Below are positions 1 to 5,861 of a stretch of 19,178 bases of DNA, one piece after another. Below the pieces are notes generated by a model. That model was not told where the DNA came from. It did not search any database and saw only the letters and a list, made by a program, of their open reading frames with translations. Source of the DNA: M55B120 sp965549355 (GTDB lineage Bacteria; Actinomycetota; Humimicrobiia; Humimicrobiales; Humimicrobiaceae); contig CBEVGD010000024.1 of assembly GCA_965549355.1 (NCBI GenBank), forward strand, positions 1 to 19,178, in the 5' to 3' direction. Position 1 is the first letter of the stretch; every line of letters begins with the position of its first letter. A program made the translations under genes and the position numbers.

Positions 1-580
1 TCGGCACCAGAAACATAATTATTACCAGAGTTATTATTACGGCAAAACCCAGGACAAATTTTGGATATGCAGTCTTGCTTTTGATTTGCATTTTTATTTT
101 TTCATCTTTTTCCAGAAAATCGGCAAGATTTACCATGGATTCATCCAGAACACCGCCGGTCTCCCCTGCACGTATAAGACTTATATATAATCTGTTGAAT
201 ATCTTATGTTTGGCCATCGCTTCGGAAAGGCTGTGTCCGGATTCGATATCCCTTCTGACCGCAGAAATTATTTTATGGAACTTATCACTCTCTGCCTGTT
301 TTTCCAGTATCACCAGGGACTCAATTAGTGACATGCCCGACGAAATCAGTGTGGAAAACTGCCTTGTAAAGACTACTACATCCCTCATCTTTATTCTATC
401 AAAAAGGGCGATATCCCTTGTGAGCCTCTGGGTGCTTTTGTCTCTATAATTTTTGATATCAAGCACCATGAGCCCCTGTTCTTTTAATTTGGAGACAAGC
501 ATGCTTTCACTTGACGCATCCATTGAACCGCTTATTATCTCTCTCGCTTTATTTTTTGCCTTATAGTCAAATCTTGCCAT
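1..580 (-). CDS. pilC: Type IV pilus inner-membrane platform protein PilC (N-terminal part, cut by window edge)
   Basis: This is the first ~193 codons of a PilC/GspF-family platform protein, translated by hand from the ATG at 578-580; the frame stays open to base 1. The family sits in the inner membrane and couples the PilB/PilT motors to pilin assembly and removal. The conserved opening of the first T2SSF domain is visible at residues 71-90 (FTRQFSTLISSGMSLIESL), followed by RAGETGG at 137-143 and the first membrane helix from about residue 174 (YPKFVLGFAVIITLVIIMFL). An AAGG Shine-Dalgarno lies 4 nt before the ATG. It follows pilT by 97 nt and has its own candidate promoter in that gap. The second T2SSF domain must lie outside the window. 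Plus-strand reading frames here are antisense shadows. The family call is secure. PilC rather than GspF rests on the adjacent pilT. Confidence 0.92.
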   Translation of the reverse strand, partial: MARFDYKAKNKAREIISGSMDASSESMLVSKLKEQGLMVLDIKNYRDKSTQRLTRDIALFDRIKMRDVVVFTRQFSTLISSGMSLIESLVILEKQAESDKFHKIISAVRRDIESGHSLSEAMAKHKIFNRLYISLIRAGETGGVLDESMVNLADFLEKDEKIKMQIKSKTAYPKFVLGFAVIITLVIIMFLVP

Positions 581-613
581 AATACCTTAAATTAATTTTT
601 AAAATCTTTAGTG

Positions 614-642
614 ATTATAATCTTTATCCAGATAACAAACAA
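614..642 (-). promoter_or_regulatory. Candidate sigma-70-type promoter for pilC
   Basis: Read on the minus strand, TTGTTT (637-642) is separated by 17 nt from a perfect TATAAT (614-619) in the pilT-pilC gap. The predicted start would give a leader of about 25-30 nt before the pilC ATG. The spacing is ideal and the -35 matches four of six consensus bases (TTGACA). In AT-rich DNA such matches also occur by chance, so this is a candidate only. Confidence 0.45.
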
Positions 643-677
643 TAAATTATCAACCCTCGAATTATTACCCGGTAAAA

Positions 678-1733
678 TTATACAATCATCCTTTCTATCT
701 CTTCCCTGTTGTGGCATTTCTCAATACAAATATCATGGGTTATTTTATTTTGCCTGTAAAGATCAGCAAGGGACCTGTCCATAGTTATCATCCCTCTCCT
801 ACCCCCTGCCTGCATAGCGGTACGTATCTGATGGACCTTCATCTCCCTTATCATATTGGATATGGCGGGAGTTACAAACATTAGCTCTGTTGCAGCTTCC
901 CTGCCGTCTCCATCGCGGTTGGGTAAAAGCTGCTGCACAAGAACAGCCTTTAATGTGGCCGCAAGCTGGATCCTCACCTGTTTTTGCTGATGTGTGGGAA
1001 AAATATCGATTATTCTGTCTATTGTCTGGGGAGCATCCTGGGTATGAAGGGTCGAAAATACAAGATGGCCTGTCTCTGCAGCTGTAAGTGCGCTGGAGAC
1101 TGTCTCAAGATCCCTCATCTCTCCAACCATTATGACATCAGGGTCCTCTCTCAGGACAAATTTCAATGCTGAACTAAAAGATCTCGCATCAGCAAGCACC
1201 TCTCTCTGGCTGATTATGCTCTTATTATGCTTAAAGAGATATTCGATCGGATCCTCTATGGTTATGATATTTTCTCTTCTATTCTTGTTTATAAGCTCTA
1301 TAATTGCTGCCAGCGTCGTAGATTTGCCTGAACCGGTCGGACCTGCTACAATTACAAGTCCTCGCGGATATGTTGCAAATTCTTTTATTTGCATTGGCAG
1401 TCCCAGCTCTTCGACACTGGGCATCTTCTTTGATATAAGGCGGAAGACTCCGGCCAGGGTGCCTCGCTGATAAAAATAGTTGCATCTAAATCTTCCATAA
1501 CCGGCTATTGTATATGAAAAGTCCAGTGCAAGATCCCTGGCAAGCCTCTCTTTTTGGTCATTATTAATTAATTTCAATAATAATTTTTGAGAAATATCAG
1601 ATGTGATATTTCCAAACTCTTCCAATTTCTCCAGTTTTCCATTTATTCTTAATATGGGGGGAAGGACACAGACAATATGCACATCTGAAGCTTGCATATC
1701 GATTCCCTTAATCAATATATCGTCCATTTTCAT
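678..1733 (-). CDS. pilT: Twitching motility / pilus retraction ATPase PilT
   Basis: This 351-residue protein matches the usual PilT length (~350). PilT is a cytoplasmic hexameric ATPase that drives depolymerisation and retraction of type IV pili. All diagnostic boxes are present: Walker A GPTGSGKST at 131-139, Asp box ITIEDPIEY at 157-165, atypical Walker B ending GEMRD at 197-208, and His box ETGHLVFSTLH at 220-230. The C-terminal stretch AISNMIREMKVHQIRTAMQAG (290-310) corresponds to the PilT-specific AIRNLIRE signature, which separates retraction motors from PilB extension motors. The ATG overlaps the aroE stop by 4 nt (ATGA), so translation is probably coupled. An AGAAAGGGA Shine-Dalgarno sits 9 nt upstream, inside aroE. 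pilC follows. No pilB is seen in the window, so the extension ATPase must be encoded elsewhere or beyond pilC. Confidence 0.96.
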   Translation of the reverse strand: MKMDDILIKGIDMQASDVHIVCVLPPILRINGKLEKLEEFGNITSDISQKLLLKLINNDQKERLARDLALDFSYTIAGYGRFRCNYFYQRGTLAGVFRLISKKMPSVEELGLPMQIKEFATYPRGLVIVAGPTGSGKSTTLAAIIELINKNRRENIITIEDPIEYLFKHNKSIISQREVLADARSFSSALKFVLREDPDVIMVGEMRDLETVSSALTAAETGHLVFSTLHTQDAPQTIDRIIDIFPTHQQKQVRIQLAATLKAVLVQQLLPNRDGDGREAATELMFVTPAISNMIREMKVHQIRTAMQAGGRRGMITMDRSLADLYRQNKITHDICIEKCHNREEIERMIV

Positions 1734-2677
1734 TTGCTTGTTCCCTTTCTACTATTATATATTTTTCTAATACAACTCTTTTTTTTATTTTTAAGATGCT
1801 CTAAAACCATTTCCTTTATGTTTTTTGTATCCGGAAAGATGCCAAACCAGATATTGAATGAGGACGCAGCCTGGTTTATAAGCATATCCAGTCCATCTAT
1901 CACTATTGCTCCCTCATTCTTTGCTTTCTTTATAAGTTTTGTTTCCAGGGGATCATATATCGTCTCGAACACTATCATATTTTTAAGCTCCAGATTTTCC
2001 GGGACCGGAATACTATCCATCATGCCGCGTGTATTCATCCCCAGCGGCGTACAATTACATATAAGGTTGAAATTTATCTTTTTCTTTACTATAGTCTCTA
2101 AGCTTTTTACAATCTTTATTTTTTTTCTTTCTTCTTCGCAAAATAATTGTTTTATTTTTTCAGCCTTTTTCAGGGTCCTATTATAAATATATACTGTTTT
2201 TGCCTTCATGCCCAGGAAAGCAAAAACAGCGCTTCTTGCCGCTCCTCCCGCTCCGATTACCAGGCAATTTTTATTTTCCAGACTGCATCCGGTTTCTTTA
2301 ACCGACACGGCAAAACCATCTATATCAGTATTGAAGCCGGTAGCCTCAATACCATTTTTTTTTGAATCAAATCTTATTGTGTTTACCGAACCGGTCGCTT
2401 CTGACAGATAATCTGTATTTTCAGCAAGTCCACAGATCCTTTCTTTATAAGGCATTGTTATATTTAAACCGCATACTCCCAGATTCCTGGCACCATTGAA
2501 TGCGCTTAAAAGCTTTTCTTCGGGGAACTCAAAAGTCAGGTACACTGTATCAATATTATTATCCATTAGAAATATATTTTGAATAAATGGCGACAGGCTG
2601 TGTTTTGCAGGATATCCAAACAACCCTACCAGTCCGGTGCTTGAGCTAATATTTATTTGTTGCGTATTATTGTCCAT
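1730..2677 (-). CDS. aroE: Shikimate dehydrogenase (NADP+)
   Basis: AroE reduces 3-dehydroshikimate to shikimate with NADPH, the fourth step of the chorismate (aromatic amino acid) pathway, in the cytosol. The substrate-binding serines are in HSLSP (26-30). The catalytic Lys78 lies in NITMPYK (72-78), and the catalytic Asp118 in FNTD (115-118). The nucleotide-binding loop GAGGAARSA is at 142-150, with NRT at 166-168, the conserved CTPLGM at 209-214, YDPLET at 241-246 and the C-terminal substrate-side helix QAASSFNIWFG at 269-279. At 315 residues it is longer than the usual 270-290: there are ~15 extra residues at the N-terminus and a Lys/Arg-rich tail of ~25 residues at the C-terminus that overlaps pilT by 4 nt. 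No clear Shine-Dalgarno precedes the ATG. No other aro gene is in the window. The NRT motif suggests NADP rather than NAD, as an inference. Confidence 0.95.
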   Translation of the reverse strand: MDNNTQQINISSSTGLVGLFGYPAKHSLSPFIQNIFLMDNNIDTVYLTFEFPEEKLLSAFNGARNLGVCGLNITMPYKERICGLAENTDYLSEATGSVNTIRFDSKKNGIEATGFNTDIDGFAVSVKETGCSLENKNCLVIGAGGAARSAVFAFLGMKAKTVYIYNRTLKKAEKIKQLFCEEERKKIKIVKSLETIVKKKINFNLICNCTPLGMNTRGMMDSIPVPENLELKNMIVFETIYDPLETKLIKKAKNEGAIVIDGLDMLINQAASSFNIWFGIFPDTKNIKEMVLEHLKNKKKSCIRKIYNSRKGTSK

Positions 2678-2721
2678 ATTGATTTAGTGCATTTGATTGC
2701 TGTATCAAAAAAGGATCTGAT

Positions 2722-3006
2722 TTAATATTTAATCTCAAAAGAATTATAGATTTTACCTCCGGGGGCCTCTTCAATAATAACATCAGTTATAATAGAAAAT
2801 GCCGGTCCCTTTTTTACATCTTTTAGAAAAGAGCCAAGCTCTTCTTCGTCACCCTGACAAATTACCTCCACCTTGCTGTCCGGAGTGTTCCTTACATAGC
2901 CTTTTACATCATATTTATCGGCCAGAGACACTGTAAAATATCTGAACCCTACCCCATGCACCCTGCCGGATAACAATATATTATAAGTCTTAATATTTTC
3001 AATCAT
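2722..3006 (-). CDS. acyP: Acylphosphatase
   Basis: This is a 94-residue stand-alone acylphosphatase, the normal size. The enzyme hydrolyses the carboxyl-phosphate bond of acyl phosphates such as acetyl phosphate or carbamoyl phosphate; its physiological role in bacteria is not settled. The signature GRVHGVGFRYF (14-24) carries the phosphate-binding Arg22, and GYVRNTPD (36-43) carries the catalytic Asn40. The end (FEIKY) matches the family's closing strand. The usual Gln of the GxVQGV motif is His here, a common variant. There is no Shine-Dalgarno: the 77 nt upstream is almost purely A/T and holds a hairpin (3042-3061). It lies between the U32 gene and aroE with gaps of 77 and 44 nt, so it may be part of the same transcript. 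Confidence 0.95.
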   Translation of the reverse strand: MIENIKTYNILLSGRVHGVGFRYFTVSLADKYDVKGYVRNTPDSKVEVICQGDEEELGSFLKDVKKGPAFSIITDVIIEEAPGGKIYNSFEIKY

Positions 3007-3041
3007 ATATTTATCAAAATAATTATTATAATAATAACAAA

Positions 3042-3061
3042 AATTGTATTTTATTACAATT
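3042..3061 (-). terminator. A/T-only-type hairpin followed by a short T-run (weak terminator candidate)
   Basis: A perfect 7-bp inverted repeat (AATTGTA / TACAATT) with a 6-nt loop lies in the U32-acyP gap. On the minus strand it is followed by a T-rich stretch (TTTTTGTTATT). Geometry resembles an intrinsic terminator, but the stem has only one G-C pair, so it would be weak and may simply be chance in very AT-rich DNA. Confidence 0.25.
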
Positions 3062-3083
3062 CTAAAATCTTTAAAACTTTTAT

Positions 3084-4340
3084 TTAAATTTTTTTATCAA
3101 TAAGCGGCGGTTTTATATCTTTTATTCTTAAAATAGAAAAAGGATCTATATCCGTTAACCCCCTGATTATGACCCTGTCATTAGGATTTGCAATAGATAT
3201 CGGTTCCGGCCCGGATTCCAGGAACATTTCATCAATGGGTTTCTCTTCGGGGTATTTTCCGGGCTGCTGTATCTCCAGGATCTGTCCTTTTGAAAATTGA
3301 TTCCTCACCGTGATAACTGGTTCATTATACAGAGTGTTTATGCCGCTGACGGTCCCCGCAAATATATATTTATTTATATATCCGACATTATCATTGTCTT
3401 CAAGCTCTTTTTTATTATCCAAAAACATAAAGCCTGACGTGAAATTACGGTGTGATGCCCTGTCAAATGCCGCCATCAGATACGATTTATTCTGAGCGGT
3501 AAAATTATTATCCCTGATCAGGTCCAGAGCCGTCCTATATATCCATGTTACCAGGCTCACATAATTTTCTGTTTTCATCCTTCCCTCTATTTTTATACTG
3601 TCTATTCCGGCATCTATTATATGGTCAAGCTTCGGAAGCAGACAAAGATCCCTCGAATTATAAATATAGGTTCCGCGCCGGTCCTGTTCTACCGGGAAAA
3701 AACAGTTTGACCTTTCTTCTTCCATTAGATAATACTTCCATCTGCAGCTGTGGGCGCAGGCTCCCTTATTTGCATCCCTGCCTGTCATATATTTTGAAAG
3801 CATGCATCTTCCCGAATAAGAGATACAGAGCGCCCCGTGGACAAAGACTTCTATTTCCACAGGTTTCCCCCGGGATATGCTTTTCAAACTATTATAAGAG
3901 ATCTCCCTGGACAGATTGACGCGGTTCGCTCCCATATCGGCGGCAGCTTCTACTGCTGAAAGATTTGTAATATTTGCCTGGGTGCTTATATGTATTCTTG
4001 CCGCTGGAAGCATCTTTTTTACCAGAGCCATTGCTCCCATATCAGATATGATTATTCCGTCAAGCTTAAGTCCCTTTAGCTTCCTTATATAATCTTTTAG
4101 ATCCTCAATTTCATCCTCATGCACTACGGCATTTAAGGCCAGGTAGACTTTTACTCCATTTTTGCAGGCATACTCAAGCCCTGCTTTAAGATCCTCTATT
4201 GAGAAATTTCCTCTTATGCTCCTCAGATTGAACTGTTTCCCGCCGACATATACCGCATCTGCACCGTACCGGACCGCATATTTTAATATTTGAAGATTAT
4301 TTGCAGGAACCAGCAGTTCCGGGATTTTTCTCCGGATCAA
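3084..4340 (-). CDS. Peptidase U32 family protein, TrhP-like (probable tRNA U34 hydroxylation)
   Basis: This 418-residue protein belongs to the U32 family, whose characterised bacterial members (TrhP, RlhA, UbiU/UbiV) add hydroxyl groups to RNA or ubiquinone precursors rather than cut proteins. It opens with PELLVPANN (7-15), has the GADAVYVGG strand (26-34), and carries the U32 signature EVFVHGALCISYSGRCMLS at 164-182. Four cysteines, Cys172, Cys179, Cys195 and Cys233, are spaced like the [4Fe-4S] ligands described in UbiU. The YNSRDLC (227-233) and IKIEGRMK (249-256) motifs are typical of the TrhP branch. It starts at TTG (4338-4340), supported by a strong AAGGGAGGG Shine-Dalgarno and by homologues beginning at the same point. 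In Bacillus, mltG is likewise followed by U32 genes (trhP1/trhP2), which supports a tRNA 5-hydroxyuridine role. The methyltransferase trmR found there is absent here. The substrate is inferred. Confidence 0.88.
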   Translation of the reverse strand: MIRRKIPELLVPANNLQILKYAVRYGADAVYVGGKQFNLRSIRGNFSIEDLKAGLEYACKNGVKVYLALNAVVHEDEIEDLKDYIRKLKGLKLDGIIISDMGAMALVKKMLPAARIHISTQANITNLSAVEAAADMGANRVNLSREISYNSLKSISRGKPVEIEVFVHGALCISYSGRCMLSKYMTGRDANKGACAHSCRWKYYLMEEERSNCFFPVEQDRRGTYIYNSRDLCLLPKLDHIIDAGIDSIKIEGRMKTENYVSLVTWIYRTALDLIRDNNFTAQNKSYLMAAFDRASHRNFTSGFMFLDNKKELEDNDNVGYINKYIFAGTVSGINTLYNEPVITVRNQFSKGQILEIQQPGKYPEEKPIDEMFLESGPEPISIANPNDRVIIRGLTDIDPFSILRIKDIKPPLIDKKI

Positions 4341-4347
4341 TTTATAT

Positions 4348-4356
4348 CCCTCCCTT
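4348..4356 (-). promoter_or_regulatory. Strong ribosome binding site fixing the TTG start of the U32 gene
   Basis: AAGGGAGGG lies 7 nt before the TTG at 4338-4340. It is one of the best Shine-Dalgarno matches in the window. It explains how a TTG start is used, and no in-frame ATG occurs near the conserved N-terminus. Confidence 0.75.
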
Positions 4357-4367
4357 ATATATGCTCA

Positions 4368-4411
4368 CGGACAGGTTATCGCCAATAGCAGGATTGGAGG
4401 TCTCTTGTCCG
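4368..4411 (-). other. Nested hairpin in the mltG-U32 intergenic region
   Basis: The 89-nt gap between mltG and the U32 gene holds an outer perfect 6-bp inverted repeat (CGGACA 4368-4373 / TGTCCG 4406-4411). This encloses an inner perfect 5-bp stem (CCAAT 4382-4386 / ATTGG 4393-4397) with a 6-nt loop. There is no U-run behind it on the minus strand, so it does not look like a terminator. It ends ~12 nt before the U32 Shine-Dalgarno and could be an RNA element affecting mRNA processing or translation. No known riboswitch class is recognised. Confidence 0.35.
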
Positions 4412-4429
4412 AAAAATAAGCTTAAACTG

Positions 4430-5455
4430 TCACTTTGCATTATTTATATTGTTCAGATGTTCATTGTAATCATTTGTAAAGGAATGTTCATGTGTTTCAC
4501 TATTTGTTACCACAAAGTAAAGATAGTCTACATCGGCAGGATTTAAAGCAGCTGATATGGAGGCCAGTCCGGGATTGCATATCGGGGTAGGCGGTAAGCC
4601 GGCATACAGCCTGGTATTATATTCAGTATCAGTTGCAAGATCTGATTCTGTTAAAGGTTCTTCCCATTTCTCCAGAAAATAGCTTAATGTGGCATCTATT
4701 CCAAGTGGCATTTCAATATCCAGACGATTATGGATCACGGCCGAGATAAGCTCTCTTTCTTCAGGTATATATGCTTCCCTCTCTATCATCGAGGCTATTA
4801 TTATGATTTCATATCTGGAAAAACCCTTTTCTGATGCAAAGGAGTAATCCAGATCCCTGGTCTCAAACTGATGCTGTGCCAGCATCATCCCAACAATATC
4901 TACAGGGTCATAATCCAGGGTTATTTCATAGGTCTTTGGAAAGAGGTATCCCTCCAGGCTATCGATTCCTTCCAGATAGTCATAATTGTAATTATATGCT
5001 TTAACAGCATCTTCCATACCGTCCGCATCTACAAATGGCAGTTCTGTGCTATATTTATTTGCAATATCATCCAGAGTATATCCTTCCGGTATGGTGACCG
5101 TATATACGACTACCGGCGTACCGGATATCAGCTCCTCAAGGACATCTTCATATTTTGAACCGGTTATCAGGTCATAGATGCCCGGAACCAGATTCCTCTC
5201 TTTCCCCTTCTGCTGCACAAATAATCTGAACAGAAAAGCATTATCGACAACTCCATTTCCTTCCAGAAGCCCGGCTATCTGTTGAAGGGTCATACCTTCC
5301 TCTATTGTGACTTTGACGTCAAGCCCGGGAGGTATTTCTTCCTTCCCATTTTCCTGTGGTGGATCCAATAAAAAGCATGAACATAAAGAAAACATAACTG
5401 CTGCTATGATCAAGAATCGTGCAAGGGATTTGATCCTGTTATTTTTAGTTCTCAT
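4430..5455 (-). CDS. mltG: Endolytic transglycosylase MltG (YceG-like), possibly a lipoprotein
   Basis: MltG cleaves nascent glycan strands at the outer face of the cytoplasmic membrane and sets glycan length during wall synthesis. The protein is 341 residues, as usual. A basic N-terminus and hydrophobic segment (7-27) end in a lipobox-like LCSC (24-27), so Cys27 may be lipidated. A LysM-like region follows (about 46-115), then the catalytic domain with EGYLFPKTY (168-176), ASMIERE (221-227) holding the probable catalytic Glu225, and YNTRLYAGLPPTPICNPG (279-296). The end, with the conserved FVVTNSETHEHSFT region (314-327), is intact. It starts 1 nt after the ruvX stop and continues the alaS-ruvX-mltG arrangement conserved in Gram-positive bacteria. 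The Shine-Dalgarno is weak, suggesting coupling to ruvX. Family assignment is secure; the lipid anchor is inferred. Confidence 0.95.
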   Translation of the reverse strand: MRTKNNRIKSLARFLIIAAVMFSLCSCFLLDPPQENGKEEIPPGLDVKVTIEEGMTLQQIAGLLEGNGVVDNAFLFRLFVQQKGKERNLVPGIYDLITGSKYEDVLEELISGTPVVVYTVTIPEGYTLDDIANKYSTELPFVDADGMEDAVKAYNYNYDYLEGIDSLEGYLFPKTYEITLDYDPVDIVGMMLAQHQFETRDLDYSFASEKGFSRYEIIIIASMIEREAYIPEERELISAVIHNRLDIEMPLGIDATLSYFLEKWEEPLTESDLATDTEYNTRLYAGLPPTPICNPGLASISAALNPADVDYLYFVVTNSETHEHSFTNDYNEHLNNINNAK

Positions 5456-5456
5456 T

Positions 5457-5861
5457 TTACTTTTTGACCTTTGACATCCTGTCTAAATAATTTTGAAGTA
5501 TTAATGTAGCAGAAAACTTATCTATTTGCTCTTTTATCTTTTTTCTATCTATCGAATTCTTTAATGGGACTTTGCTTGTAAATCTTTCATCCATATATGC
5601 TATTTCAATCCCTTTGCCTATAATGTTCCTGTCAACAAAGCTTATAACCTTTTCCCCCTGCTTCCCTATTTCTCCTCTTAGAGTATACGGCATTCCCACC
5701 ACAATTTTTTCAATATTATTTTCTTCCAGTATTTTTTCCAGATTCTGATTAAAATACCGGTCATTATTTAATACAGAATGCGGTATTGAAAACTTCCTTT
5801 TTTCATCGGTTATGGCCAGTCCTATCCTTTTCTCGCCTATGTCCATGCCAATTATTTTCAT
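5457..5861 (-). CDS. ruvX: Putative pre-16S rRNA nuclease / Holliday junction resolvase-like protein RuvX (YqgF)
   Basis: This 134-residue RNase H-fold protein has the normal YqgF length. In E. coli YqgF is required for maturation of the 16S rRNA 5' end; relatives have been reported to cut branched DNA. Motifs present are GMDIGEKRIGLAI (5-17) with the acidic Asp7, VVGMPYTLRGEIG (54-66), YMDERFTS (89-96) with Glu92, and the final acidic residue Asp114 in IDKFSATLILQNYLD (113-127). The ATG overlaps the alaS stop codon by one base (TAATG), and mltG begins 1 nt after its own stop, so all three are translated from one message. The Shine-Dalgarno is poor, as expected for a coupled start. The small Firmicutes genes yrzL and yrzB that often flank ruvX are missing. 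Confidence 0.93.
   Translation of the reverse strand: MKIIGMDIGEKRIGLAITDEKRKFSIPHSVLNNDRYFNQNLEKILEENNIEKIVVGMPYTLRGEIGKQGEKVISFVDRNIIGKGIEIAYMDERFTSKVPLKNSIDRKKIKEQIDKFSATLILQNYLDRMSKVKK

Noticed and set aside
3007..3083. A promoter for acyP in the very AT-rich leader (TATAAT at 3025-3030)
   Set aside because: No acceptable -35 occurs at 16-18 nt, and TATAAT arises easily in sequence that is almost all A and T.
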